Notes: generated by a model not told the origin, from the letters alone. DNA of 64,000 nucleotides from Phaseolus vulgaris (GCF_000499845.2 NC_023757.2:8780447-8844446), one strand, 5' to 3'. Positions 1 to 15,503 are shown, counted from the first letter of the stretch. Program-made: numbers and translations.

Positions 1-1099
1 GCACCTTGTCGCCCACCTTCTCTGGCGCTTTCAACCTGGCAGATATATTGGGAATGACGATCAGGTCCGCCAATCCCATAACAAACTTGTGCTTAGGCGG
101 GCGATTGTACTCCCGGCGTGCTGGTTGCTGGCGTCCTTGGCCCCTGCCCTTGTTCTTCCTTGGATCATAAGGATGGCGAGTCCTCTGATCCCTTCTGGCC
201 GCCGCTGTCTCCAGCACCCTCTGTGGCTGGACCCTGGTCTGGGCGCGTGGCCTAGTGGGGGCCACACTTCCTCTCTTCTCGGCGACTTCGCTCTCGTCGG
301 CGATGTGGGCCACCGCAAGTCGCCTAACCTCAGCAAACGTGGCGGGGTGTGCCCTGATCAACGCCTCGCAGAATGGTCCCGGCAGCACGCCCTTCTTAAA
401 TGCATAGACCAGCATTTCTTCATCTTTGGCCGGCGATCTGACCATCTGCGCCCCAAAGCGATTTAGATAGTCCCTGAGGGACTCTCCCTGATATTGCCTT
501 ATATCAAACAGGTCGTAAGACACCCTGAGCGGTGCCTTATTCACGATGTACTGCTCGACGAAAATTTTCGAGAACTGTTGAAAACTGGTTATGTGACCGT
601 TGGGCAGGCTCACAAACCATTCCAGCGCCGTTCCCTGGAGCGTACTCACGAACATCTTGCAATACACGGCGTCTGATCCCCCTGACAGCATCATCTGCGT
701 ATGGAATGTGGTGAGATGAGCCTCAGGATCCTCCACGCCGGTAAAAACAGCCTTAACAGGTACCACACTCGTGGGAATAGGCGTGTCAGTAATCGCCTGG
801 ACAAAAGGCATAGGGAACACACGAGGCGGCGTCGACGGCGCGATCTCTTCAGCTACAGGACGCCCTTGCTGCTCCTGAAGAGCTTGACGCAGCTCCTCAG
901 TCACCTTGCTAAGCTCATCGTTCCTGGCCCGAGAGGCAGCCAGGTCCTCATGCATTCTCGCCTGTTCTATGCGCGAGGCTTCCACAGTTGCCTGCAACGA
1001 GCGCATAATCTCTACCATCTGCGCCATGGTCATGGCGGCGGCGCCTTCAGCAGCGACGGGCGCAACTGGACTTGAACGATTGCTTCTCATTTTTCTCAT
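1..1099 (-). CDS. Ty3/gypsy gag polyprotein, partial (runs off left edge)
   Basis: Read on the minus strand, an open frame starts at an ATG near 1099 (a second in-frame ATG lies at 1090) and stays open to base 1, so its C-terminus is outside the window. The first 110 residues or so are charged and Ala/Glu/Arg-rich, as in a coiled coil. They are followed by a Retrotrans_gag-type core around residues 130-240, with a conserved block near YCKMFVSTLQGTALEWF. A basic Arg/Lys-rich stretch follows. Gag forms the particle that packages element RNA. The adjoining primer site and LTR on the right (1491-2299) show that this is the 5' end of a minus-sense element. The gag resembles Tat-type plant gypsy elements. 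That lineage call is from memory of the family. Confidence 0.85.
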   Translation of the reverse strand, partial: MRKMRSNRSSPVAPVAAEGAAAMTMAQMVEIMRSLQATVEASRIEQARMHEDLAASRARNDELSKVTEELRQALQEQQGRPVAEEIAPSTPPRVFPMPFVQAITDTPIPTSVVPVKAVFTGVEDPEAHLTTFHTQMMLSGGSDAVYCKMFVSTLQGTALEWFVSLPNGHITSFQQFSKIFVEQYIVNKAPLRVSYDLFDIRQYQGESLRDYLNRFGAQMVRSPAKDEEMLVYAFKKGVLPGPFCEALIRAHPATFAEVRRLAVAHIADESEVAEKRGSVAPTRPRAQTRVQPQRVLETAAARRDQRTRHPYDPRKNKGRGQGRQQPARREYNRPPKHKFVMGLADLIVIPNISARLKAPEKVGDKV

Positions 1100-1490
1100 G
1101 AAATTTGACGAACCACAGAATGCAACGAACAACACTTCCTTCAGCGATGATCAACTCAGCGATCAATCGGTCACAACTGCACGAAACTCCACAAGAAAAC
1201 TCAAGAACACAGAAAACCACCACAAAAACCTGCGATTCCACCAGAAACCACCACTTCTCCCACGGATAACCAAACGAGCGAAAGAACTCAAACCCCACTG
1301 AACAAATCACGCGTAAACAGCAGAAAACCTCACTTTACCGAACAAAAATCCAAACGAACGGTGGAAAACGCGAAATCACCGAACAAATCTCAAACGAACA
1401 GCGAACGATGGTTGCACCAGCACGCAACCACGCAGAAAACTACGAAAACCTCCAAGAACTCACGTTGTGGATGGGAACAGGTTTTACACG

Positions 1491-1507
1491 GCCCCACGGT
1501 GGGCGCC
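1491..1507 (-). promoter_or_regulatory. Primer-binding site, tRNA-Lys type
   Basis: The plus strand reads gccccacggtgggcgcc, matching the 3' end of plant tRNA-Lys before its CCA. Reverse transcription of the element at the left edge would start here. The same site occurs in elements C (36278) and D (58430). Confidence 0.75.
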
Positions 1508-2299
1508 TGATGATCCTGCCTGTTGACCAGAACGTTGGAACTTGCCTCGTCAAACTTGGATCGACGTGTGCACCGCTTCAACCTCCGTCCTTCTTCGAGA
1601 TCCACCTCAAGAACCTGCAAAAGAACAGAGCGGCGCCGCTGCGGCCGATCGCACTCCAATGCCCAAGTCAGTGACCGAACCACCAAATACTAAGAGCGAA
1701 AACACTCAAGAACTCTCAAGGAGCCGTGCAATGTTCTCTCTCATAGTATGCTCAAGAACTCGCAAGCGTAAAGAGTATAATCTGAACGTGCGTACCTCAA
1801 AAGTTCGTTGAGAAGCCCTTAAATACCTGGACACTTTCTCTCTCCTGGCAGTTACAGACCTGGACACGTGGCTCGCATCCAGTCGTACACGTGCCATCAT
1901 CTGGAGCCTCCTTGACTTGGGCGCTGCTTCTACTCTCATTTGGCTAAGTTACTTATGCATGGTACTGCCCAGTGCATAGCTAACTTGGGAGTGCGATCTC
2001 TACTGGAATTGGCGAGTTAAGGTACCTTCGTACACCTTCCCTGTGGTCTCGCCGGCCGCCTTCATAATCTGCACCACCTTCATCTTCGGCGATGTGCTTG
2101 CTCTGGCGATCTCCAAACACTTGGTCGTCCGAGTTTTACATCTGGCGACTTCATCTTCAACTGGGCGATCGCCAACTTAATAACTGACGACTACATGAGC
2201 CCCCCGACTTCCTCCCCTTCTGCAAACCTGGCGCCTTGCCAACACGCCTATATTGTAGCTTGATGCCACGTCATCACTTCCGACTACCAGGGCCGTACA
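1508..2299 (-). repeat. 5' LTR of the left-edge gypsy element
   Basis: Minus-sense LTR of about 790 bp between the primer site and AT-rich flank. It starts TGTACGGCCCTGG on the minus strand (2299) and ends ..ATCA beside the PBS. A TATTTAAG TATA-like box lies near 1817-1824. The partner LTR is outside the window, so the target duplication cannot be checked. The outer boundary is set by the TG..CA rule and the drop in G+C beyond 2300. Confidence 0.7.
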
Positions 2300-3738
2300 A
2301 TTATTGATGTTTGTTAAGTGATGATTTATATATGAAATAACATTTAGTGATTCAACATGGTTGGAATGTAAATAAGTTTAAATTATAGTATATGTAAATA
2401 TCATCATCTTACAAGTTAAATATTGAGTTAGAATTAAGATTACATTAGAATTATTTAGAGTCCATCTTGATGTAAGAGGATGTGTTAAAAATATATCAAC
2501 TAGATATAAAAATCAATTTATAAGGTATAACTGGATGCAAATCTTACCTTATAAATTAAATTAAATTTAAATTTCATTTATAAAATATATTTATTTTGAT
2601 AGACAATCAAAGAGGAGTAAGATTAATAAATATATTATTTTTTTCGTACATTTTTCCTCTTTCTATTCATAATGAAATAGAAAATGTTGAAAGAACAAAG
2701 GAATGAAACACTAATGGAAGGAAACACAATACCATTTGCGTAACATTGATTAAATTTTTCTAAATAAAATAATTTAAAAATAAATACATGTGACACTTCT
2801 ATTTAAATCTTCAAAAAATCACTTAAAGACAACTCATCAATAAAATAGTATGAATAATAAAAAATTTATGGAATACACTACTAAATCGTTTTTTAAGTAA
2901 ATAATAGATTGAAATTAAAAAAAAAGTTAATATATGATAAGAGAATAATTTACTAAACCTATTTTTAATATTTATAAAACAGATAAAACTACATTAATTT
3001 TAAAAAGGTAGTAAATAGAAAGATTAAATTAATGTAAGCTATAAATTTTGATATTCTTCTAAAATATAATGTAGCCGCAGATCGTGCGGTGTATCTAGAC
3101 AAAATAAATTGGTATGTCCTCTCTTTTTTTATGTCGGCCCATAACTTACCCTGTAGAGAGTTGAAATTGTTAACTAAAAAAAAACCCACTTTTTAATTTT
3201 TAATACTTGTTGGATTTCACAACCGTTGACCAAACAAGATATCTCCCCGTGATTTCAAATTATGTGAATCAGAAGTCAACTTTAGTTTCATTTGTTCTCC
3301 AAATAATTCTTGCTAGTGGCTACATGTAAAATTCTTGGTAGTAGATAACTCCAATCAGGTGTTAATAGAGAACTCAAAAGGTTAAAAAGCATGTAGTATA
3401 AATTTTGCAGAGACCAGCCTACTTATTGATTCTTTTGTAGGTGACATGTCTGATATGTAATGTACAAGTTTCGGCAAAATTTAGCATTTTACCTTGCAGC
3501 TATTTGTGAAACTGTTATCTGTATACATAGCAATCGGTCCTAACTGTTGTTGGCATATGATTTATATGTGGGGTTATGTCACTCCCCTTTTAATTCATTT
3601 AGACATGCACTGGAGCATTGTCATGCTGATAACTGGTACCATACTTTTTCAAGAAAGCAAGCATAGCTTCTATAAGGCTGTATTTGGGGATTGTGACTGT
3701 GAGCAGCATAATCCAGGAGAAAGGTTGTATAATGTAAC
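2300..3738. other. AT-rich spacer, no gene seen
   Basis: A+T-rich sequence between the gypsy LTR and the receptor-kinase gene. The part from about 3400 to 3738 is less AT-rich and directly follows the kinase stop codon on the minus strand, so it probably holds its 3' UTR. Short open frames here have no recognisable domain. Confidence 0.6.
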
Positions 3739-7259
<3,521 letters not shown>

Positions 7260-7802
7260 TGAGGAAAGTTTTTTCTGGTTTTTCTCTAGATTTTGTTGAT
7301 GCTATGAGAATTGAGATGGTGTTTTGTTGAGAAAATAAATAAAATATTGGGTGGCAAAGAACAGAGTGGTCGGAAAGGAAGATGTAAATATACTTGCTAT
7401 GATAATAAGGGTGGGTACAATGTATAAATTCTGTGTACTATGATTTATCCATCTTATTATTAGTTCTTTTTTTCATTACTGATTCTTCTTATTAGTAAAT
7501 AAAATCAAACTTTCATATGGGTCAGCAAGGAGTTTCACTGGTCTCCTAGACAAAGTCACTGTGAGTTGAATATTTTAACTTACACAATACTTTAATATTA
7601 TTAAAATTGAATAACAATAAAATAAAAATAATAATTAATTATTATAGTTTTTTTGGTAATTCAGACGATAATAATTTTGATATTTTATTGTTAAGAAAGA
7701 TTTAAGTGTTTGACACATTTGACATGAAATTTATATTTTATTTAAATTTTACTCTCAATGTAATAAAAATAAAAAATATTAAAATTAAATTATTATTATA
7801 AT
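7260..7802. other. CRK 5' flank and AT-rich spacer
   Basis: Upstream of the CRK start on the minus strand is a short leader. A weak TATA-like stretch (TATTTTATTTATT, about 7333-7345) lies some 80 bp from the ATG, and another TATATTT lies near 7386-7392. Beyond 7440 the sequence is AT-rich with no coding signal. Confidence 0.4.
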
Positions 7803-7807
7803 ATTTG

Positions 7808-8240
7808 TGTACTATTGATAATTGAAGAAGGCGAGTTGATACTAGACTATTTGGTATCTTGACCTCTTGACTCTCCAGTCTAACATATTAACATCTTAAA
7901 GATGATTAATGATTATTGAAGCGTGATCACCTCTTGAAGTCATGATTAGAGGTATGTAGACTTACATGGGCTTACCTTAATCCTCTCTACATGTAAGGGT
8001 CTACATTAAACACTATAAATAGGTAAATATCCTTAGAGCAAAAGGTAATGAACATTTTGTTTTAAATATATACTTCCGATATAAAATTGTACTTGACTTA
8101 AACGTTGGAGTGTAGTTGCAGGTACCATGGCGAGGATCTGAAGACCATGAAGCTAAGAAGACTGAAGACATGAAGAACGAAAGACGACAACCTAGTATGA
8201 AGAATGAAAGGAGACGCTAAAAAAGACCTAGCGAAAGGCA
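7808..8240 (+). repeat. Element A 5' LTR
   Basis: LTR starting TGTACT, with TATAAATA at 8014-8021. The best 3' end is ..aggca at 8240, but this edge is less certain than the left one because the two copies have diverged here. Confidence 0.75.
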
Positions 8241-8689
8241 AATTTGTATCAAATTGGGAATGAGCCTTTTGAATTGTCGAGAACCTACAAAACAGAGCTT
8301 ACCAAATACAATGCCTCGACAACCGAGAAATCCCAAGGACCTGTAACTTCAGTCACCTTAAGTTTTATTTCAATTAGCATAAATGTTAAGTGTACTTTTT
8401 CCTACCATTGACATTTTTCCCCAAGGGAGTTTTGGCTGGGGAAGTTTTAACGAGGCACTCGCAGTAATAATACTCTTCTCATAGTAAATTTAAAGTCCAA
8501 AAATAAAAAAACCAAAACAACACAACAATGAAAGAAATAAGAGAAGAGGCAAGTACACAAGAAGTTTGAAAAGTAGTTGCAAAAAATCACAATATAAAAG
8601 TCGACAATGACTCGACACCAAAAGGTCACACAACAAAAAGATAGGGAATGGATCACCCAAAAACTTCAAAAAGATTTAAAACCCTTAAA

Positions 8690-9625
8690 CTCCGGTCTCC
8701 TTGTTTGCCACATCTTCTGTCCCTGAAGTTGCAAATTGCTTTGACTTCTTCTCAGTGTCCGGGAAGTCTTCCACTTGAGTTAACTTCCCTTTATAGAAGT
8801 CTTTTTCGACATCAAAATTCCCTTCGCCAAGGGGGACGTTCTAAAAGTGCACAACTTGTTGTAAAGCCTTGGAGAAAACGAGCTCATGTTGTTCTAAAAC
8901 AAAATTTTACGCATTGTGCAAGTCCTTTTGCAAACACTCGTTCTTATCCTGCTCGGCGTATCTCGACAATCATCTTTGCGACATGTCTTACTCTCGAAGA
9001 TAAGACAATGTGTACGCTCATAGTCCTCATCAACCTTCACTTGGGTGAGCTCTAAGGCGAGTTTTATATTCTTCTCAGCAAGAGTATTGTTTGCCTCCAA
9101 AGTGGCTTGGAGTGAGGTGACTGGCCCTTTAAGTTCTCCACCTCGACCAAACCTTTGTTCCTTTTACGGTCATATCCGATATGCTTACCAAAAATAAGGA
9201 TTCTAGCACATAACTCCATAAAGGCATCATGGAGCTTGGTAGAAGTGGTCGAGAGATACCTCTCCTACTCCAACGAGTTAAGGGTGATCGACACCTTGTC
9301 GCCCAAATGCATATCCCGCATGAGGAAGTCATTTGTAGAAGAGCTCAAACTGGCATTTGTATCTCTATGTGGCCTCTTCTGAGATCGGCTAAACAAAGAC
9401 CGGTCCAAGTGGCGTCGAGATGGCTTCACCCTTCCTTTTCCTTTCGAACCTTTTTTGGATTCAGTTTGATAGGGGGAAGTAGCTCGTTTCCTGGCATCTC
9501 TTGTAACGATTGCGCCACTTTGACAATCGCCTTCCCTTTCCTCGTGAACTCAACCAGATGCCTAAGTCATAGTTCTTTCGAAGTACGCCTTTCCATCTTT
9601 TGAGTTTGCAGATGCCATGGTCTCT
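8690..9625 (-). pseudogene. Antisense coding remnant in element A (putative gypsy-type transposon/Transposase_28-like)
   Basis: The minus strand carries frames broken by stops and shifts that together read as a charged protein. An N-terminal part begins near MASANSKDG at 9619-9617. A middle Lys/Arg-rich part follows, then a C-terminal coiled-coil-like part with alternating Leu/Glu (LKG..SLQATLEANNTLAEKN). This composition resembles the plant 'putative gypsy type transposon' (Transposase_28) proteins that occur as extra ORFs in Tat-type elements. It is antisense to the element and lies downstream of an antisense TATA box at 10778-10785. Identity is by pattern only. It is certainly non-functional as it stands. 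Confidence 0.45.
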
Positions 9626-10230
9626 ACACAAAGAATAATTCAACAAACATCCAAATATAAATAGATGTCGAGTATAACAAGAGATATACCATCAATATCA
9701 AGTAGTCGGTGTTGGGATAAATATGCCCACAGATGTTGTTGAGTAGGGATATTTTGGGGGAGTTTATCCAACACAAACAACATCTCCAACTCCTCCCCAA
9801 TCAACAATGACATCGCCTATACACAGTAACGTGCTAGTTTACGAGTCCATTAGAAGGGGAAACAAGAAGTATCATCGTCATAAAAATATTGGTGAACCTC
9901 CTTCTCGACAACGAATTTAAAAATTTTCACTTTTAAAATTCTTGAATGAAGAAGAGAAAGGGGTGAGTAGGCACAACTTCGAACGAATTGAAAACTTGGG
10001 GCATGGGTCTTTACTCTTAGAACCGAACACAATAGCCGAAAAGCTTGAATATATGCCTAACTATTCGGATGCAATTGTGTTTGGGTCATGTCCAAGACTC
10101 TTAACACGCCCATGGAAAAGTTGTCTAAGGGAAATCAGACATGAACGTTCGTTATTAACAAGAATAAAAAAAAAAAAAATCCCCAATTGAGGGATCTAGT
10201 CTCTGACACACAATATCAGAAGATTTACAC

Positions 10231-10400
10231 TTACACAAAATCACAACATCGTTTGTCACATTATCCATTAGAATGTCCATACTAGCAACGAAAGATTGTA
10301 ACATGGATGTTAATCTTACACAAAATCACAACATCGTTTGTCACATTATCCATTAGAATGTCCATACTAGCAACGAAAGATTGTGACATGGATGTCCACC
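10231..10400 (+). repeat. 85-bp tandem duplication in element A
   Basis: Two adjacent copies (10231-10315 and 10316-about 10400) are almost identical, differing at a few positions near the edges. They lie upstream of the antisense coding remnant. Confidence 0.85.
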
Positions 10401-10777
10401 GGTACTTAGAAAAGTATTCTTGGACACAAACATCCACCCACTTATAGTCGACATCATGGGTACGCTTATCACACCACTTTGTGCCTTTGGCAACGAAGTT
10501 TTGCATGAGGACTTATGTCCTTGACGATGATTTTTCCCTTGTCTACCCTACAACTAAGCCAAAAAGACATAGTTGTGTTCTCGAAATAACTAGGAACAGA
10601 ACTAGACAGGTTAACGACATATTTCGACACCCCATGTCGACACCCCCAAACGTATCCGAAAACAAATTATCAGAAGAAGAGGAAGACATGGTTACCTCTC
10701 AGATCAATCTTTGACCAATATACACTCGGACAAAATGACAAGAAAATCAAGCAAATCATAGATCCCCTACCCCACAC

Positions 10778-10785
10778 TATTTATA
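10778..10785 (-). promoter_or_regulatory. Antisense TATA box inside element A
   Basis: The minus strand reads CCCCTATAAATAGTGTGGGG, a strong plant TATA context well away from either LTR and pointing at the antisense coding remnant. It may be the promoter for the antisense ORF. No transcript evidence is available from sequence alone. Confidence 0.45.
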
Positions 10786-11070
10786 GGGGCATAAATTGAT
10801 AAAATACGAACAATCACTTTTATATCAGTTGTTAGATCATCTTGACATCTACGACCTATATCGTGTGATTGTTCTCATTCTTACACATGTCACATGCAAT
10901 AAGAATCACCTTTTAAGCCCTTGTCAATACTTTCCAACTCGACCCTGATCATATGTTGGATTACCAGGACGATGGCACAACACTGAAAGGAAAATGAAAT
11001 TTTCTTTTTTACCAACTAAAAGTGTGTACCTCTTCTCGATCCTGAATGAGACTTTTCGCCTAGGTTCAAC

Positions 11071-11082
11071 CTAGGGGGCAAG
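11071..11082 (+). promoter_or_regulatory. Polypurine tract of element A
   Basis: ctagggggcaag sits immediately 5' of the right LTR. The mirrored GGGGGGCAAG occurs at the same place in elements C and D. It primes plus-strand DNA synthesis. Confidence 0.75.
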
Positions 11083-11494
11083 TGTACTGCCGACAATTTG
11101 AGAAGCTGAATCCACACTAGACTACTCAGCATCTCAAACTCTTGGCCTTCTAGTCCAACATATTAACACCTTAAAGATGATTAACGATTAATTTAGCGTA
11201 ATCACCCCCTTAAGTCATGATTAGTGGCATGTGAGCCTACATGGCTCTAACTTAATCCTCCCTATAAGTAGGGGCTCAAATTAAATGATATAAATAGATA
11301 AAAACCCTTAGGATAAAAGGTAATAAACATTTTGCTTTAAACATGTACTCTCAATATAAAACAACACATAACTTGAGTGTCATAGTATAATTGTAGGTAC
11401 CATGTTGAGAACCTGAAGACTGAGATTTCAAGAAAACTGAAGATATGAAGAACGAAAGACAACAATCTAGAAAATCTTGTGTAAGGGATATCCA
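11083..11494 (+). repeat. Element A 3' LTR
   Basis: LTR from TGTACT (after the PPT) to ..atatcca, followed by the target duplication atttg. TATAAATA lies at 11289-11296. It aligns with 7808-8240 over its whole length with many substitutions. Confidence 0.85.
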
Positions 11495-11499
11495 ATTTG

Positions 11500-12725
11500 T
11501 AAAAACAATTTACATGTTTTTTTTTTAAGAAGATTTTACTTATGCAGATTAATCATTATATAAAACGGACAAATAAAGCTAACCTACATTTCTAATGTGA
11601 TCTTACCTTCCCTAATTTGTTTTTTAGAAACCAAATATAAAATGAATCAATAGGTTGGATCACTTGGCACTTGATTTTTTAATATCAAATATGAGACAAA
11701 ACAAAATAAATAAGATTAGTCCACATCTTTAATACTTTCTTTAATAAAGAATTTAAATGTAAGTATCATTCACAAAAAGTAATAATTAGTTTAATTTTGA
11801 TTTTACTTTCACAAATAATAATTTATTTTGAGTTCCTTGTATATATAAAATATTAAGATTTACTTAGATATTTTAAAAAAATAGCATCATTTTTTTTTAA
11901 TTTTTGAATTGAGTAGTTAATTTATGTTTCATATAATACGAATGTATTTAAATATGGTTTTAAGTGTTTGTAAAATAGAAAGTTTAGATTATAAAAATCT
12001 GAAAATACCTAATTAGTCCGAGTAACTTTTTATATTGGTCTTTTTAAAAAATAACTTTTTATTTTCATACTTAACATCATTTGAAATATTTTTTGACTAT
12101 TTGTTTAATATACGGGCAACGAAATATGATACCAGGTACTGGAAATAATTATTTTCAATTTTAAAAGAATAAAAAATAAAAATATTTTAAGTCAATCAAA
12201 ATCAATAATAAAAAGACTAAAATGATATTATTACATAAAAATATGAACTGTGTAAAAATGTAATCCTTTTACAAGTTTTTTTTTATTAATTTGTTGGAAA
12301 ACCTGCAATAGAATTGTAATTATAATATTCTTTACACTCTTAACAAGCCTCAACTTGTGATTTAAAATTGCATATAATAATTAACAACAACAAAAGTGGA
12401 AAGTGAGAAGAAGTTGTGTTATTCTTTTCAGCAGATAACTAAGGTCAACGGGTGGTGCAGACATGAAAGTACGTCGTGGGAAAGTGTTGGGGTTGCTGGG
12501 ACACGTGTCAGGCAATGAGTGGGTAATTTTGGAAGTATGCGGAAAAATTTAAGTTGTGTGACTGTTGAGAGAGATAATAATTACCGTGTGGAAGTTTGAA
12601 AGGGGCAAATGCTAATGGAGTCAACACAAAAGGTTGACTCTTATTGAGTTGCTCAACACAGCTTATACCCAAAATATTAATGGACTCATCAAGAATGTTT
12701 TTTTATTTATTTTACACGCATAGTA
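11500..12725. other. AT-rich spacer
   Basis: Mostly A+T-rich with no open frame of note. A less AT-rich patch at 12420-12660 contains an ABRE/G-box-like acacgtgtc near 12500. No gene starts beside it. Confidence 0.5.
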
Positions 12726-12730
12726 TTTAG

Positions 12731-12964
12731 TGTAGGAACTCATTGAAAGAAATAAGAGAAGATAAAAGATTGTAACAACTGATAGAACGTAATTACACAA
12801 AATTGTAAAACTGATTTTATTAATTTTGATTTATTCAATCATATATATAATAAAATTACAATTACTGGAATACTAACATATGATCATTAATGCAATATAA
12901 CGGTAAAATAGGTTTAAGGGTAATAAAATCAGAATTAATAATAATAAAATATGAATAACCAACA
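12731..12964 (-). repeat. Element B 3' LTR
   Basis: 234-bp LTR, plus strand tgtaggaact..aaccaaca, so TG..CA on either strand. It differs from the 5' LTR by scattered substitutions and small indels. Confidence 0.9.
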
Positions 12965-14590
12965 TTCTCAATCGCCATCAATTCTTCATTCATAGTCTTT
13001 TGCCATTTGGGGTGTTCAATGGCATTGGCAAGTCTCACAGGTTCTGATTCTGCAAGAAAAACCAAGTGAACCAAATCTCCATTGTCATCAACTTCATCAT
13101 CAAGATTTACTTCGCAATCTTGAAGGCGTACAGGTTGTCGTTGCTGCCTTCTTGGTCGCTCCATCATAGTTGCAATTGGAGTTGCAACTTCAGGTTGAAT
13201 TACAGCTTCAGGTTGAACTGTAGGTGCTTCAAGAGTGACTCCATCTTCCACATCGTTCAAAACGTAAATATATCGTTTTTTCGAATCCATTTCAGTTGTT
13301 GCATTCCATTGCCATTCCTTATCTTCGGAAAATGTAACATCATGACTAATAATCACCTTCTTTGTCATTGGATTGTACAGTTTGTATCTTCCATTTTTAT
13401 AACCAATGAAAATGGTCTTCACTGCCTTATCATCCAACTTCGATCTTGCTGTCTTAGGGACATGAGCATAAGTAATGGACCCAAATACTTTCAAGTGTTG
13501 CACATTGGGTTTGATTCCGCTCCATGCTTCAATCGGAATTGTGTTAGGAACATTCCCAGTGGGTGATCTGTTTATCAAATATACCGCACATGTAACGGCC
13601 TCAACCCAAAAATAATTTGGCATACCTTTTGCTTTAAGCATGCTCCTCGCCATATCCATGATTGTTCTATTCTTTCTCTCGGCAACTCCATTGTGTTGAG
13701 GTGTGTAGGAACAAGTTATGTTATGTTGCAAGTTCTTCACAGTGCTTCTTGAACTCATTAGACTTGTACTCACCTCCTCCATCATTACACACCATCTTAA
13801 TTTGTTTACCACTCTCTCTTTCAACAAATGCTTTAAATATTTTAAAGCAGTGGAATACCTCATCCTTGCTTTTCAATACATAAATCCAGGTTTTCCTTGA
13901 AAAATTATCAATAAAAGTTAAAAAATATTTATTACCTCCAACTGATGATATGTTCATCGGACCACAAACATTTGTATGAACAAGCTCCAAAGGAAATTTT
14001 GCACGCCAAGGCTCCTTAACAAATGGTATCCTGTGATTCTTTCCAAAAATGCAAGCCTCACACAATTGATCAGGGTGATGAATATGGGGTAAACCATTCA
14101 CTAAATTTCTTTTGGAAAGATTTTCCAAACTCTGAAAATTTAAGTGTCCAAAGCATAAATGCCATAACCACGATTCATTATTCACTATTGCATTCAAGCA
14201 CTTGAAATTACCCATATGAATATCTACTGGAAACATGCGGTTTTTTGATAAAAAGGTTTTAAGAATCAAATTACCTTTTTTATCAAAAATTGAGAATTTA
14301 TTTTCAACTATGTGCATCACGTAACCCTTTTCGACCAGTTGTCCCACACTCAGCAGATTACTTTTCATGTCAGGTACATACCTGTGATCACCATTCTTCA
14401 ATGTAATAAGAATTCACCCTTTTTCAATCACCGGAACGAACCTGCCATCACCGAATTTCACTTTTGTGCGAAATGAGTCATCCAAATCTGCAAACAGCTC
14501 CTTCTGACCACACATATGATTCGTGCAACCTGTATCCAAATACCAAGTCTGGTTGTTTGGAGTTTCATTTGATGTGGTTGTCATTAATAC
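12965..14590 (-). pseudogene. Element B protease and integrase, broken
   Basis: The protease active site DTG lies near 14540 (WYLDTGCTNHMCG). A stop follows about 40 codons later. The GAG-pre-integrase zinc region (H..H..C..C, LWHLCFGHLN..CEACIFGK) sits at about 14170-14040. In the integrase core the first catalytic Asp of the usual HTDVCGP motif reads HTNVCGP, a D to N change. The second Asp (NDGGGEY) and the Glu (NGVAERKNR) are present, with a frame change between them near 13730-13860. The frame then runs into the RT linker and stops being copia at 12965, where the LTR begins. RT/RNase H are deleted. Confidence 0.88.
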
Positions 14591-14599
14591 TTCATGATC

Positions 14600-15491
14600 C
14601 TATTCATCTTGTTCGTGATTACTATCTTCTTGAGCATAATTGAAAGCATGATTATCACCTTTTGATCTGCACTCATTTGCATAATGGTCACATTTATGGC
14701 AATTATAACACTCAACATTTGATTTATTATAAATGTCTCTTCTTCCTCTGCGACCGCGTTCCCCGCACCAAGCGCCTCCATTATTCTGGCCACCACGACC
14801 TTTGCTGAAATAGCTACCAATGTTTATGATAGGAGTTACCAATTGAGGCTTGTGCTTCTAAAGCCTGTTCAATTGGTTTTTCAATCTTATTGTCATTCAT
14901 CCGTTGCTCATGCGCTCGTAGAGAACTAGACAATAACATTACTGTCATTTTTGAAATGTCATTGGCCTCTTCAATTGCGGCAACAACATGTTCAAATCTG
15001 GGAGTTAAAGATCTCAAAATCTTTTCCACCTTTGTCTGCTCCGAATGTGTTTAACCATGGTCTTCATCTGATTTGTCAAGGCAAGAACTTGATTTATATA
15101 GACATCAATAGTCTTTGTGGTTTCCATCTGCAGCAATTCATATTGGCGTCTTAGGGTTTGAAGACGCACCCTTTTGATCTTATCATTACCTTTATAATTG
15201 GTTGACAAAATTGTCCAAGCCTCACTGGCAGTTGTTGCTCCTTCTATCTGCTCAAACGTCTCGTCATTCATCCCTTGATGGATGACATACAAAGCCTTAT
15301 TGTCCTTCTTCTTCTGATCACGATGTGCTACTCGTTGCGCCTCAGTTGCATTAGCAGCTAATGCAGACACTCCACTCTCAACGACATCCCATAATTAACT
15401 CATGATAATCAAACAAAACTCTCATTTGCACACACCACCGATTGTAATTTTTTCCATCAAAGATAGGGACTGATAATTGGGTAGAGTTCAT
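14600..15491 (-). pseudogene. Element B gag, frameshifted
   Basis: The ATG at 15491 starts a copia gag N-terminus (MNSTQLSVPIFDGKNYNRW). A small insertion shifts the frame about 30 codons in. The body continues in other frames (15370-15014, then 15029-14814) as a UBN2/gag-type helical domain. The CCHC knuckle is intact at about 14700 (CYNCHKCDHYANEC, C-x2-C-x4-H-x4-C). It would package RNA if whole. At least two frameshifts make it non-functional. Confidence 0.85.
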
Positions 15492-15503
15492 GATAACAGA
15501 CTA

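Larger units (their letters stand above)
7808..11494 (+). mobile_element. Element A: old LTR retrotransposon, non-autonomous
   Basis: Two diverged direct repeats start TGTACT at 7808 and 11083. The 5-bp target duplication is exact: atttg at 7803-7807 and 11495-11499. A polypurine tract (ctagggggcaag) ends directly before the right LTR, so element sense is plus. The internal region is only about 2.8 kb and holds no recognisable gag, protease, RT or integrase. Its only coding trace is a degraded minus-strand (antisense) frame at 8690-9625. No convincing primer site was found after the left LTR. LTR divergence, including indels, marks this as the oldest complete insertion in the window. Confidence 0.85.

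Noticed and set aside
8648..9055. 135-codon plus-strand ORF in element A
   Set aside because: Composition is not protein-like. The opposite strand has the coiled-coil-like coding pattern.
12495..12512. G-box/ABRE acacgtgtc as a promoter element
   Set aside because: No gene starts nearby on either strand, so the match is probably chance or a relic.
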